64,000 nucleotides of DNA from CAVQBP01 sp963710745 (GCA_963710745.1 CAVQBP010000019.1:434001-498000); one strand, 5' to 3'; shown: positions 1 through 8,751, counted from the first letter of the stretch. Notes: generated from the letters alone by a model not told the origin. Numbers and translations: made by a program.

Positions 1-1
1 A

Positions 2-397
2 CACCCTAAAACAGTAATAAATGAGGAAGGGAAAAAAATTTTAGTATTTAGTGATCCGCTCTATTCAAGAGAAAAACGAAGCGTGGTGAATTATACAAAC
101 TTCCGCGGTAAATGGGAATTTGAAAATTTAGATGGTATTGATGAGAATGATCTAGATAAATGTGCTGTTAAATTTACACCTGTGAGAGATTCATCAAATA
201 TTACAATAGCTTTCAAATCTTTAAAAGACAGAATTGAATTTATGGATTCGATTTACAGTGAAAATGAAATGAAGCAGATAGGTTCAGGAATCAATCTGGA
301 AAAAATTGCAAATTCGAAGGTACTTAAAGCCACAGGCGGATTGATTGGCCTATCTTATGCGGGGTATAAATTATATAAATTATTAAAAAAAGATTAG
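2..397 (+). CDS. Hypothetical protein, 3' part (5' end lies outside the window)
   Basis: The reading frame is open from the first bases of the window, with no stop before 395-397. GTG codons occur at 83 and 86, but the residues before them read as ordinary protein (…EEGKKILVFSDPLYSREK…) and no ribosome binding site precedes them. I therefore read this as the 3' end of a longer gene rather than a 104-residue protein. The visible part is mostly charged and ends in a glycine-rich, weakly hydrophobic stretch (GGLIGLSYAGYKLYKLL) followed by lysines, possibly a membrane-associated tail. I do not recognise the family. The stop codon overlaps a hairpin that serves as terminator for the convergent purB operon. 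Confidence 0.6.
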   Translation, partial: HPKTVINEEGKKILVFSDPLYSREKRSVVNYTNFRGKWEFENLDGIDENDLDKCAVKFTPVRDSSNITIAFKSLKDRIEFMDSIYSENEMKQIGSGINLEKIANSKVLKATGGLIGLSYAGYKLYKLLKKD

Positions 398-424
398 CAG
401 CACAAAATTTTATTCTGTGCTGCT
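396..424 (-). terminator. Hairpin terminator between convergent genes
   Basis: A perfect 9-bp inverted repeat (AGCAGCACA at 396-404, TGTGCTGCT at 416-424) surrounds an 11-nt loop. Read on the minus strand it is followed by ATCTTTTTTT, the classic U-tract, so it should end the purB-peroxiredoxin transcript. On the plus strand there is no good T-run, although the stem overlaps the stop of the incoming gene and may still help to end it. Confidence 0.7.
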
Positions 425-435
425 ATTGTTAAATA

Positions 436-948
436 TTAGTTCAGCTTTTTAGCATCATTGAAGACTTCAGTTGCGTGTGAAGCAATATCTGTAACATTTA
501 TAATCTTGGCAATGTCGCCTTTCTTATTAACTATAAATGTAACTCTTTTATCTACTCCGTTATCCATCAAAACACCATATTCTTGAGATACTTTTTTATT
601 TTTATCGGATAGTAATGGGAAATTCAGATGATAGTCTGCAACAAATTTTTTAACTTCATCCGGTGAGTCGACACTTACACCGAAAACCTTGATATTATTT
701 TCCTTAAACCTGTTTTTATCATCCCTGATCCCGCATGCTTCTTTCGTGCAGCCGGGTGTTCCCGCTTTCGGATAGAAATAAACAACAACAGGTGATTTAC
801 CCTGATAATCAGATAGAGTATAAGACCTGCCATTAGAATCTTTTAAAGTAAAATCGGGTGCTTTATCACCTACTTTTAGTTCATTGTCTTTAGGAAGGGC
901 AGAAATACTTAAAAAGAATAACATAGCAAACAAAAAATAGAACTTCAT
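436..948 (-). CDS. bcp: Exported peroxiredoxin of the BCP/PrxQ type
   Basis: Thioredoxin-fold thiol peroxidase that reduces hydrogen peroxide and organic hydroperoxides. Residues 1 to about 18 form a hydrophobic signal peptide, so it should act in the periplasm. The peroxidatic cysteine is in the TPGC motif (Cys67), with a second cysteine five residues on (Cys72), the spacing of the PrxQ/BCP atypical two-Cys class. AhpC-TSA features before it (DKAPDFTLKD, VVVYFYPKAGTPGC) are typical. Length (170 aa) is BCP plus leader. The start has a strong GGAGG eight bases upstream, within the 14-base gap after purB, so it is cotranscribed with purB. A periplasmic thioredoxin-like reductant would be needed; none is adjacent. 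Confidence 0.88.
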   Translation of the reverse strand: MKFYFLFAMLFFLSISALPKDNELKVGDKAPDFTLKDSNGRSYTLSDYQGKSPVVVYFYPKAGTPGCTKEACGIRDDKNRFKENNIKVFGVSVDSPDEVKKFVADYHLNFPLLSDKNKKVSQEYGVLMDNGVDKRVTFIVNKKGDIAKIINVTDIASHATEVFNDAKKLN

Positions 949-962
949 TATAACCTCCGTAA

Positions 963-2264
963 TTAATTTAACTCAACACTCCTTGAGAATATGTAATCAA
1001 CATTCTTCAGCATTTTTTTGTAATCAAAGATTTCATTTATTTCTTCTTCAGATAAATATTTTTTAATCTCATGAGATTTTAACAATTCATCCTTCAAATT
1101 TTTATGCTTATCATTCCATACATTCATTGCCGAAGTCTGAACCCATTTATAAGCATCTTCTCTAGACTGACCTTTATTGATTAGTTTTAAAAGCACAGTT
1201 TGTGAAAATACTAAGCCGCGTGTAATATTCAAATTATTAATCATATTTTCAGGGTATATAATCAGGTTCTTTGTGAGCCTGATCATTAAATCGAGCATAT
1301 AATCGAGAGCTATGCAGCTATCCGGTATAATTATTCTTTCAACCGAAGAGTGTGAGATATCTCTTTCATGCCAGAGCGCAACATCTTCAATAGCCGCAAT
1401 TGAATTGCTTCTTAGAATCCGGGCTAAACCGGTAATTCTCTCACTGATAATAGGATTTCTTTTATGGGGCATAGCCGAAGAACCTTTTTGTCCTTTTGAG
1501 AAATACTCTTCGGCTTCGAGCACCTCTGTTCTTTGAAGGTGTCTGATTTCAATAGAAATCTTTTCGAGAGTAGCACCGATTACGGCCAGAACAGTCATAT
1601 ATTCAGCATGCCTGTCTCTTTGAATTACCTGGGTAGACACAGGATCGGGGGCGAGACCCATTTTTTCACAAACATATTCTTCAACTTTCGGAGTAAGATG
1701 TTCAAAAGTGCCGACAGCTCCCGAGATCTGGCCAACACTAATGGTTTTAATTGCATTTTGAAGCCGGATAATATCTCTTTTAACTTCTTCAAACCAGAGA
1801 GCGAATTTTAATCCCATAGTAGTTGGCTCTGCATGAATACCATGTGATCTGCCGACACAAATTGTTCTTTTATGTTCCAATGCTCTTTCTCTAAGCACAT
1901 CTTTAAGAGAATTTAACCTTATTAGAAGAAGTTCACCTGCAGTTTTCATCTGGAATGATAGAGTTGTATCAAGGATATCGGATGAAGTCATTCCATAATG
2001 TATATGTCTTGATTCAGGGCCTACATTTTCCGCTATATTGGTCAAAAAAGCGATTACATCGTGTTTGGTAGTTTCTTCTATTTCCAGGATTCTTTTAATG
2101 TCAAATACCGCTTTTTCTTTTATTACTTCTACATCTTCTTTCGGGATTTCTCCCAGTTCACTGCGGGCTTCGCAGGCAAGTATTTCAATTTGTAACCAGG
2201 TATTGAATTTAAATTCATCCTGCCAGATTTTTCCCATTCCGGGAAGCGTATATCTTTCAATCAT
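963..2264 (-). CDS. purB: Adenylosuccinate lyase
   Basis: Catalyses two fumarate-releasing steps of purine synthesis: SAICAR to AICAR, and adenylosuccinate to AMP. The 433-residue length matches the bacterial enzyme. The fumarase/aspartase superfamily signature SSAMPHKRNP is at residues 262-271 on the flexible catalytic loop. The conserved segments GMTSSDILDT (91-100) and GRSHGIHAEPT with its catalytic-type histidine (about 141) are all present. The start ATG is followed by the usual IERYTLPGMGKIW N-terminus. It heads a two-gene minus-strand unit with the peroxiredoxin and is divergent from the TonB-N-like gene across about 190 bases. Confidence 0.97.
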   Translation of the reverse strand: MIERYTLPGMGKIWQDEFKFNTWLQIEILACEARSELGEIPKEDVEVIKEKAVFDIKRILEIEETTKHDVIAFLTNIAENVGPESRHIHYGMTSSDILDTTLSFQMKTAGELLLIRLNSLKDVLRERALEHKRTICVGRSHGIHAEPTTMGLKFALWFEEVKRDIIRLQNAIKTISVGQISGAVGTFEHLTPKVEEYVCEKMGLAPDPVSTQVIQRDRHAEYMTVLAVIGATLEKISIEIRHLQRTEVLEAEEYFSKGQKGSSAMPHKRNPIISERITGLARILRSNSIAAIEDVALWHERDISHSSVERIIIPDSCIALDYMLDLMIRLTKNLIIYPENMINNLNITRGLVFSQTVLLKLINKGQSREDAYKWVQTSAMNVWNDKHKNLKDELLKSHEIKKYLSEEEINEIFDYKKMLKNVDYIFSRSVELN

Positions 2265-2451
2265 ATTAATTATTTAGGTTTGTGTGTGAAAATAGTTATG
2301 GTTTAATATAATAATATTTTAGAAAATATTAATCATTTCTTATTCATTTTCATTCTGTTGATCCTTTACTTAATTTTTCATTAGAACTTGAAACTGAATT
2401 TATCATTCTTAGTACAACAACCTAATAATGCACTTATAGATTGTCTGAATT

Positions 2452-3114
2452 TTGAAATTATTAAAGAAGAAACTGGATAAAGAAAAAGCCGCAGCTTTTC
2501 TACTTTCAGTCCTGATACATGGAGTTTTTATTTTAATTATTGTCTTTATTAAAATAGAATTTAACCAGGTTAAAAGTACCGGATATTCTGTTTTAAATTT
2601 TGTTGAAATTAAACCGGAAGAAAAGAATATAGTTGAAAAGGAAATACAGGAGCAAAAGATTAAGAATGCAGTTCACAATCAAAAAAAAGGACCTGCAAAT
2701 GTTAAAGAGCAAAAAGTAAAAGAACAAGTAAGCAATTTAATTGATACATCATCCGTTAAAAGTGATATTGATACAACTTCAAATAAGGGAAAGATTTATA
2801 TTACCAGAAGTCAATTAGCAGATACAACTTCCCGGTCTTTAAGATTTGCAGCAACACTTCTTGATTCCTTTTTGGTAAGACACCCTGAATACGGTAAATA
2901 TATTCTTCAGGAACAGGCAAAAGAACTTGTTGAAAATAAAAATATTAAAAAATTTTCCAGACTCGCACTTGAGCAGAGAATCAATGAAGAACTGGATAAA
3001 TATTTACAGCAGCATTATCCTGAAGGCTCGGAACATGAAATAAATCCTTACACCGGTCCGGGTCTGCAAATTCCTATTGATGATTTAATTGATGCAATTA
3101 AGAAAATTTTCTAA
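2452..3114 (+). CDS. Membrane-anchored protein with a TonB-like N-terminal anchor
   Basis: A TTG start is chosen: an in-frame TGA at 2446 closes the frame upstream, and no ATG occurs until well into the protein. Residues 13-35 form one transmembrane helix containing the SVLIHG element, which resembles the S-x3-H anchor by which TonB contacts ExbB/ExbD. A charged linker rich in K, E and Q follows, as in TonB. The C-terminal half (about 115-220) is predicted helical and does not look like the beta-rich TonB receptor-binding domain. It may belong to an energy-transducing or envelope complex, but no exbB/exbD or receptor gene is adjacent. Function is unknown; the TonB resemblance is limited to the anchor. 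Confidence 0.6.
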   Translation: MKLLKKKLDKEKAAAFLLSVLIHGVFILIIVFIKIEFNQVKSTGYSVLNFVEIKPEEKNIVEKEIQEQKIKNAVHNQKKGPANVKEQKVKEQVSNLIDTSSVKSDIDTTSNKGKIYITRSQLADTTSRSLRFAATLLDSFLVRHPEYGKYILQEQAKELVENKNIKKFSRLALEQRINEELDKYLQQHYPEGSEHEINPYTGPGLQIPIDDLIDAIKKIF

Positions 3115-3118
3115 TAAT

Positions 3119-3141
3119 ATTTTCGATTAAAAGACGAAAAT
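3119..3141. terminator. Possible hairpin between convergent genes
   Basis: Seven-base perfect arms (ATTTTCG at 3119-3125, CGAAAAT at 3135-3141) enclose nine bases between two convergent genes. There is no clear U-tract on either strand, so the terminator role is inferred mainly from position. Confidence 0.3.
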
Positions 3142-3161
3142 CAAAAACCATTTATAAGCTT

Positions 3162-4346
3162 TTAATCTCTCTTTGTTAAAGTCATTTTCTTTGTTATATC
3201 TTTACCGTCTCTAAGTAATTTTAAAGTAACAGTCTGACCGGTTCTAAATTCCTGGAAAACGCTTTCAAGAGTTTCCGAATCATTGATATTATAACTGTCT
3301 ACCTGGACAATAATATCACCGACTTTTATTCCTGATTTATCTGCAGGTGTACCCGGAATGACTTGTGTAACAATTACGCCTTTAGTTGTACCGAGGTTAT
3401 AATATTTTGCTAACCCTTCATCGATTGATTGAATCCTTATTCCTACAGAAAAATCCCTATTAATCTTTCCATTTTCTTTAAGCTCTTTTATGATTTTTTT
3501 AACTTTATTTATCGGGATCGCAAAACCCAGCCCTATATTTCCCTGGTTGCCGCCAGCCGTAAAAATGAGAGTATTCATCCCGATCACTTCACCATTACTG
3601 TTTACTAAAGGCCCGCCGCTGTTGCCGCCATTTATTGCAGCATCGGTTTGGATCATATTTAAATAATACCTGTTGTTCATCGGTTCCAGATTCATCCCGG
3701 TGGAACTAACAACTCCAACGGTTACCGTAGGTTTGTCATTAATTTCAAACAATCCGAAAGGATTTCCGAGAGCAATAGCCCATTCACCAATCATTATATC
3801 ATCTGAATTTCCCAGGATTTCATATGGAAGATTTTCAGCATCTACTTTAATAAGCGCAATATCTGAAGCTCTGTCGGTTCCAATCAATTTCGCATCATAT
3901 TGTTTCCCATTTGTCATAGTTACTGTTATTTGAGATGCGTTACCGGCAACGTGGTCATTTGTGATAATATAACCGTCAGGGGAAATAATAAAACCGGAAC
4001 CCAGCTCTTTTACTGTTCGATTATAATTTCTGCCCCCGAAAAATTGTTTGAAAAAAGGATCATCGAAAAAAGAACCAAACGGACTTTCGTATTGTCTTAT
4101 TTCAGTTACATTAATTCCAACTACAGCGGGGCTGACTTTCTTTACAGTTTCAGTAATTATATTTTTCCTGGAATTTGTTACCTGGTCATTTGCATCCTGT
4201 TTTACCTGGTAACCTGCAACAGAGTAATCATTATCTGCTTCATAAAAATCCCGGGGTTTATTATTTGTGTGGAGAATAAAATATAGCGCAATAGCAGCTA
4301 CGATAATAAATCCGGAAATCAAAATAATTTTTTTTGAATTATTCAT
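3162..4346 (-). CDS. htrA: DegP/HtrA-family periplasmic serine protease with one PDZ domain
   Basis: Envelope quality-control protease. One N-terminal transmembrane anchor (residues 6-26) puts the enzyme in the periplasm. The trypsin-like domain (about 65-295) carries a complete triad: His132 (TNDHVAG), Asp162 (ASDIALIKVD) and Ser243 (GGNSGGPLV). A single PDZ domain follows (about 300-392, with the TPADKSGIKVGDIIVQVD segment), making it DegS/HhoB-like in layout rather than two-PDZ DegP. The start has AAAGGAA upstream. Its 5' end overlaps the 3' end of plsY by eight bases, so the two are translationally coupled. Confidence 0.95.
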   Translation of the reverse strand: MNNSKKIILISGFIIVAAIALYFILHTNNKPRDFYEADNDYSVAGYQVKQDANDQVTNSRKNIITETVKKVSPAVVGINVTEIRQYESPFGSFFDDPFFKQFFGGRNYNRTVKELGSGFIISPDGYIITNDHVAGNASQITVTMTNGKQYDAKLIGTDRASDIALIKVDAENLPYEILGNSDDIMIGEWAIALGNPFGLFEINDKPTVTVGVVSSTGMNLEPMNNRYYLNMIQTDAAINGGNSGGPLVNSNGEVIGMNTLIFTAGGNQGNIGLGFAIPINKVKKIIKELKENGKINRDFSVGIRIQSIDEGLAKYYNLGTTKGVIVTQVIPGTPADKSGIKVGDIIVQVDSYNINDSETLESVFQEFRTGQTVTLKLLRDGKDITKKMTLTKRD

Positions 4347-4977
4347 GAGAATTTCCTTTTGTTAAAAAAGATTTTTTCTTTAAGAGTTCTTTCATAGGTT
4401 CAATATGTTTTATAAAGATTACTATTAATAAAGCGGACGAAAAAAGCATTAGCGAAGATATGGAATCAACTTTTGGGAAAGAATATTTAAATGCTACATT
4501 ACCGGATAAAAATATTATAACCAATGTCATAAAATTTGCCCATACATTAGCAAATAAAATATCTTTTTTTGCAAGATAAATTATAACCCAGAGTATTACC
4601 CATGTTAAAACCATAAAAGGGAACAATAATAATCCTCCGCCGGCTGCCGTTGCTAAACCTCTTCCTCCTTTAAAACCCAGCCATGGATTGTAGCAGTGAC
4701 TTAACACTGCAAATAAAAGTGCCAGGGCAGGGAACACAAAATCAATTGGAAAAAATAACAATGTTAGATATACACTTAGTAAACCTTTCAAAGCATCAAT
4801 AATAAAGACAATTAAACCTATAATCCTTGAGTTTGTAACTTCAAATGAATTCATTGCCCCAACATTTCCTGTTCCGGATGAAGTTATGTCAATTCCCCTG
4901 GTTTTTTTTAAAATGATGTAGGCAGTAGGCAATGAACCAATTAAGAAACCTATAATGCAGCTAAGTAGATAATTCAT
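4339..4977 (-). CDS. plsY: Acyl-phosphate:glycerol-3-phosphate acyltransferase
   Basis: Transfers the acyl group from acyl-phosphate to glycerol 3-phosphate, the first step of phospholipid synthesis in most bacteria; it works with PlsX, which is not in this window. The 212-residue integral membrane protein has five or more hydrophobic segments. The PlsY signature loops are present: SGTGNVGAMN near residue 35 and GFKGGRGLATAAGG near residue 105. It is the upstream gene of the plsY-htrA pair and overlaps htrA by eight bases. The Shine-Dalgarno sequence is weak, common in this lineage. Confidence 0.95.
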   Translation of the reverse strand: MNYLLSCIIGFLIGSLPTAYIILKKTRGIDITSSGTGNVGAMNSFEVTNSRIIGLIVFIIDALKGLLSVYLTLLFFPIDFVFPALALLFAVLSHCYNPWLGFKGGRGLATAAGGGLLLFPFMVLTWVILWVIIYLAKKDILFANVWANFMTLVIIFLSGNVAFKYSFPKVDSISSLMLFSSALLIVIFIKHIEPMKELLKKKSFLTKGNSHE

Positions 4978-5161
4978 TATTATTAAATATCCTCTTATAA
5001 AATTTAATAAATTTTTTAAACTATATTGGTAAATTACATCAAAAGTTTTTTGTAATCTATTTTATTTAAATAACTTATGTATCCGGAAAATTTATTATTT
5101 TTCTTTCATAATCGGGATTAAAAATATTCTGCATTCTATCTAAAAATTAAAGGTAATAAAT

Positions 5162-5680
5162 ATGAAAGTAATCGTTGGTTTTATTTTATGTCTGATAATT
5201 CTTGCGACCGGAGGAGTTATTTATATCTTTTCCGGCATGTATGATGTAAGTGTTGAAAACCGGGATAAAGGAATTTCCAGATGGATTCTAGAATCAACTA
5301 TGGAAAATTCAGTAGAGCATCATGCCAGAAATGTTGAAATTCCTTCACTTGATGATTCTACGATGATATTAAAAGGTTATGTACGATACAGCAGGATGTG
5401 CGGCTGCCATGGTTCTCCCGGACAGGAAAGCAACCGGTCATTTAATCCTGAACCTCCGGAATTATATAAAACCGCAAATGAGTGGCAACCAAATGAATTA
5501 TTCTGGATAGTAAAAAACGGGATCAAAATGTCAGCTATGCCTTCATTTTCCGGGCGTGCATCCGACGATGAAATTTGGGAAACAGTTGCTTTTCTGCGTG
5601 TTCTTCCTAAAATAAATCCCGAGCAGTATAAAACAATGGATAGTAAAGCGAAAGCAGCAGGCTTCATTGAAAAACGTTGA
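5162..5680 (+). CDS. Membrane-anchored cytochrome c-like protein with an atypical CxCH motif
   Basis: The N-terminus (residues 2-25) is one hydrophobic anchor/signal. The rest resembles a class I cytochrome c: a heme-site-like segment YSRMCGCHGSPG (residues 77-88), a distal segment GIKMSAMPSF with candidate axial Met126, and a C-terminal helix DDEIWETVAFLRVLP. The heme attachment site is one residue short: it reads Cys80-Gly-Cys82-His83 rather than CxxCH. The codons there (TGC GGC TGC CAT) are unambiguous. Either heme is bound in an unusual way, or the site has lost covalent attachment. A good start with AAGGT upstream is used. No other respiratory gene is adjacent. Confidence 0.75.
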   Translation: MKVIVGFILCLIILATGGVIYIFSGMYDVSVENRDKGISRWILESTMENSVEHHARNVEIPSLDDSTMILKGYVRYSRMCGCHGSPGQESNRSFNPEPPELYKTANEWQPNELFWIVKNGIKMSAMPSFSGRASDDEIWETVAFLRVLPKINPEQYKTMDSKAKAAGFIEKR

Positions 5681-5712
5681 AATAATTAAAATTTCTGCAA
5701 AAAAATGTATAA

Positions 5713-5762
5713 TGGAAATTAGAAAAGTGGGATAATAATATTTTTGTTTTCTAATTATTCCA
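5713..5762. repeat. Intergenic imperfect palindrome
   Basis: TGGAAATTAGAAAA (5713-5726) pairs with TTTTCTAATTATTCCA (5747-5762) with only a two-base bulge. It uses the same GGAAT/ATTCC words as the elements at 7555-7666 and 52695-52763. Confidence 0.5.
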
Positions 5763-5900
5763 AATTTTCATATTCCAATACTCAATTAAGTTGTGTATCT
5801 AATTAATAAATATTTTTGAAATGTATTTTAATGAGATATTAATCATCGCATTTGTTTAAAGAAATTTTTATAGTTCACTAAATATTAAGTGAGGAAAATT

Positions 5901-6860
5901 ATGCGGGCGATGGTTCTTCCGGAATTCGGTGGAAGACATTTATTTGAATTAAGAGAAGTAGATATACCTGAGATTGGTGTAAATGAAGTACTTATTAAAA
6001 TAATTGCTTCTGCGGTAAATCCCGTAGATGCAAAAATCAGGGCTAACGGTTATTTCGGTAAAGCAAGCCTGCCGATTGTGCTTGGTTATGATGCTGCTGG
6101 TATAATTGAGAAGGTGGGAGATGGAGTTACTGATTTTAAACAGGGAGATGAGGTTTATTATACACCAAAATTAGTGAACAATCCCATCGGAACTTATGCG
6201 GAATATAATTCTGTTGAAGCGTCTATTGTTGCTTTAAAGCCCAGGAATTTATCATTTGAAGAGTCTGCAGCTATACCATTAGCAGGCGGTACAGCGTGGG
6301 AGGCGATTGTCAGACGGTTAAAAATCCAGACCGGGGAATCAATTCTTATTCACGGGGCTGCAGGAGGCGTAGGAACTTATGCCGTGCAGTTTGCAAAAGC
6401 TTCAGGTGCAAAAGTGATTGCTACTGCAAGTCCGGAAAACCATCAAGTACTCCGTAAATTAGGAGCGGACGTTATAATTGATTATCATAAAAAAGATGCT
6501 GCCGAAGTTGCACTAGCGGAGACCGGCGGGAAAGGAGTTGATGCTGCTTTTGATATTCAGGGGGAAGAAATTGTATCTCGGTGTCTCCCCGGAATTCGTC
6601 CGTTTGGCAGAGCGGCTTGTATTCTGCCTCCAAAAGGTGATTTAACTCTTTTATACCGGAATAATATTACACTGTACGGCGTCTTTATAACAAGGGACAA
6701 AAAAAGACTTGATGAGATGAGAAATATTTTTGAAATGGGTTTGGCGAAACCTGTTATTGATAAAGTCTTATCTCTTGAAGAAGTTTCAAAAGCGCATGAA
6801 AGGATGGAATCACATCACGGTCTTGGTAAAATTGTATTGAGAGTTGCTGACACTAATTGA
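5901..6860 (+). CDS. NAD(P)H-dependent quinone oxidoreductase / zinc-less MDR alcohol dehydrogenase
   Basis: Medium-chain dehydrogenase/reductase superfamily, quinone oxidoreductase branch; it probably reduces quinones or activated alkenes with NADPH. The cofactor-binding glycine motif GAAGGVGTYAVQFAK is near residues 147-161 and follows the usual AAIPLAGGTAWEAI segment. No structural or catalytic zinc ligands are evident. I place the start at ATG 5901, seven bases after GAGG, rather than at the in-frame GTG at 5889, which has no binding site. It is monocistronic, with about 160 bases to the next gene. The natural substrate cannot be told from sequence. Confidence 0.88.
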   Translation: MRAMVLPEFGGRHLFELREVDIPEIGVNEVLIKIIASAVNPVDAKIRANGYFGKASLPIVLGYDAAGIIEKVGDGVTDFKQGDEVYYTPKLVNNPIGTYAEYNSVEASIVALKPRNLSFEESAAIPLAGGTAWEAIVRRLKIQTGESILIHGAAGGVGTYAVQFAKASGAKVIATASPENHQVLRKLGADVIIDYHKKDAAEVALAETGGKGVDAAFDIQGEEIVSRCLPGIRPFGRAACILPPKGDLTLLYRNNITLYGVFITRDKKRLDEMRNIFEMGLAKPVIDKVLSLEEVSKAHERMESHHGLGKIVLRVADTN

Positions 6861-7024
6861 GATTTATCATGTAGATTAGTCAAAGATCTAAACCTCTAAA
6901 TAATATATAGTCAGATAATACTATTTTGCTTAAAACAAAGTTAACCGGAGTTCTAAAATATTTTTATTTTATTTCAATAAATTGTATTATGGAAAGGAAA
7001 TATAAATTATTAAAGGAAAAATTA

Positions 7025-7510
7025 ATGCCTATAGATGCAAATAAAGTAGTAACGATCAATTTTAAATTGAGAGATAATGACGGAAATTTAATTGAATCAA
7101 CAGAAAACAAAGAACCTTTTTCTTATCTAAGCGGAAATAGTCAAATTTTACCTAAACTCGAGGAAGTTGTAAATCAGATGATAATCGGGACAAAGAAAGA
7201 TGTTAAAATCTCTGCAGCAGAGGGTTACGGTGAATATAATGAAGCCGCCATTCAGCAAATTGATAAAAAAGAATTTCCCGGAGATATGAAACTGGAAGAA
7301 GGAATGCAGCTTATTGCTAATTCTCCCGATGGTAAGAGAATGCCTTTTATCATAAATGAAATTAAAGAAAATGAAGTTACTGTAGATTTCAATCATCCTT
7401 TAGCAGGGAAAAATCTGGAATTTAATGTCGAACTTATTGATGTAAGAGATGCAACTCCAGAAGAACTTTCACATGGTCATGTACATGGCCCCGGGGGAGC
7501 GCATAATTAA
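7025..7510 (+). CDS. SlyD-like FKBP-type peptidyl-prolyl isomerase
   Basis: Isomerises Xaa-Pro bonds and acts as a folding helper. The protein has the SlyD layout: FKBP strands flanking an inserted IF domain (about residues 70-120), with the conserved KVVTINFKLRDNDGNLIEST start and DFNHPLAGKNLEFNVEL end. The C-terminus HGHVHGPGGAH is a short histidine-rich metal-binding tail, as in nickel-binding SlyD. The frame extends upstream to a TTG at 6926, but ATG 7025 has AAAGGA seven bases upstream and matches the family N-terminus, giving 161 residues. Confidence 0.93.
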   Translation: MPIDANKVVTINFKLRDNDGNLIESTENKEPFSYLSGNSQILPKLEEVVNQMIIGTKKDVKISAAEGYGEYNEAAIQQIDKKEFPGDMKLEEGMQLIANSPDGKRMPFIINEIKENEVTVDFNHPLAGKNLEFNVELIDVRDATPEELSHGHVHGPGGAHN

Positions 7511-7554
7511 TCGGGACTTAATACTTACGCATTTAATTTTACACAAAACGCTGG

Positions 7555-7666
7555 TATAATGGGAATTTGGAATCATGAGAAATTGGTAAAATAATAAAAA
7601 AAAAGCCATATGAGAGAAGTTATTTTCGTTTTTCAGTAATATATAATTCCAAAATTCCATTATTCC
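7555..7666. repeat. Intergenic palindrome with GGAATAATGG-type arms
   Basis: The left arm at 7555-7573 and the reverse complement of the right arm at 7646-7666 match at 16 of 19 positions. The loop is about 72 bases and A/T-rich. The arm wording recurs at 52695-52763. It lies between the convergent SlyD and Ada genes and carries no open gene. Confidence 0.6.
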
Positions 7667-7689
7667 CTAATTGTATAAATCAGAAATAG

Positions 7690-8751
7690 CTAAATCAAAT
7701 ATTTTCTTTCAAGGTTAATCAGGTATTGTTTTCTCCAGATACCACCTCCATAATTCACTAATTCACCATTCGAGCCTATTACCCTGTGACAGGGAATTAT
7801 AATTGCAATCCTGTTGTCTCCATTTGCTTTCCCTACAGCTCGTACAGCTTTTGGGTTATTAATATTTACTGCCTGTGTTTTGTAGCTGACCGTTGAACCG
7901 TAAGGAATTTTTAATAATTCATTCCATACTTTCATTTGAAAAGAAGTGCCTTCATAGGATAAAGGAATGGAGAAGTCTTTTCTTTGGCCGGCAAAATATT
8001 CATCGAGCTGTTTATTCAGCTCATCAAATATTGGCGCATTACCCGGAACAGATTCCGTATTAAAATTTTTTTTAATTCTTTTTATCTGGGTTTCAAGCAT
8101 TCTCCTGTCGATAAATTCAAGAAGGCAGATTTTTTCATTAAAAGAACCGGCAAGCATTGGACCTAACGGAGTTAATATCCGTGTAATTTGTATTAAGTTT
8201 TTTTCTTTACTTTCTATCGGAGTAAAACCGGTAGTTTTTTTAAAAGTCGAATTGAAACCGCTTAAAGAATCATATTCTGAATTAAAAGCTGCTTCCACTA
8301 CTTTTTCTTCTCCTAATTTTATTCTGCCGAATGCACCGTTAATTCTTAGTGTCCTTAAATAAGCCTGGAAAGTCATATTCAAATTTTCTTTAAACCATCT
8401 TCTTACTCTAAACGGATTTATCCCTTTATTTAATAAATCGGAATCTTTTATTCTTATGACCGGATTACTGTTTACTTCGTCAATTAACGGTTTCAGCCAA
8501 TCAGGCATTTCACCTTTATATTCCAGTGGATGACACAGCTTACAAGGACGATACCCATTAAATAATGCATCTTTAACAGAATGAAAAAATTCGACATTTT
8601 CTTCCTTTGGTTTTTTAGCACGGCAGGTTGGCCGGCAAAATATACCTGTGGTTTTGACACCAACAAAAAAAGTCCCCTCAAAAGTACTATCTCTTTCGAT
8701 TAAGGCTCTGTACATAATTGAACTATCTGGTAATATATTCTGGTTCATCAT
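7690..8751 (-). CDS. ada: Ada: bifunctional methyl-phosphotriester sensor, AraC regulator and O6-methylguanine-DNA methyltransferase
   Basis: Adaptive response protein against alkylation damage. Three parts are visible. First, the Ada zinc domain (about 1-80) with CRPTC and PCKLC; from the second methionine its cysteines fall at 38, 42, 69 and 72, exactly the E. coli Ada positions. Second, an AraC helix-turn-helix region (about 85-185). Third, a methyltransferase domain ending in IPCHRVIG, the acceptor-cysteine motif, and the YGGGIWRK segment. The 353-residue length matches full Ada. Two adjacent ATGs (8751 and 8748) are both possible starts. It stands alone, without alkA or alkB next to it. 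Confidence 0.95.
   Translation of the reverse strand: MMNQNILPDSSIMYRALIERDSTFEGTFFVGVKTTGIFCRPTCRAKKPKEENVEFFHSVKDALFNGYRPCKLCHPLEYKGEMPDWLKPLIDEVNSNPVIRIKDSDLLNKGINPFRVRRWFKENLNMTFQAYLRTLRINGAFGRIKLGEEKVVEAAFNSEYDSLSGFNSTFKKTTGFTPIESKEKNLIQITRILTPLGPMLAGSFNEKICLLEFIDRRMLETQIKRIKKNFNTESVPGNAPIFDELNKQLDEYFAGQRKDFSIPLSYEGTSFQMKVWNELLKIPYGSTVSYKTQAVNINNPKAVRAVGKANGDNRIAIIIPCHRVIGSNGELVNYGGGIWRKQYLINLERKYLI

Noticed and set aside
7469..7660. 63-codon open frame on the minus strand across the palindrome after the SlyD gene
   Set aside because: It overlaps the end of the SlyD coding sequence and the repeat arms; no start signal.
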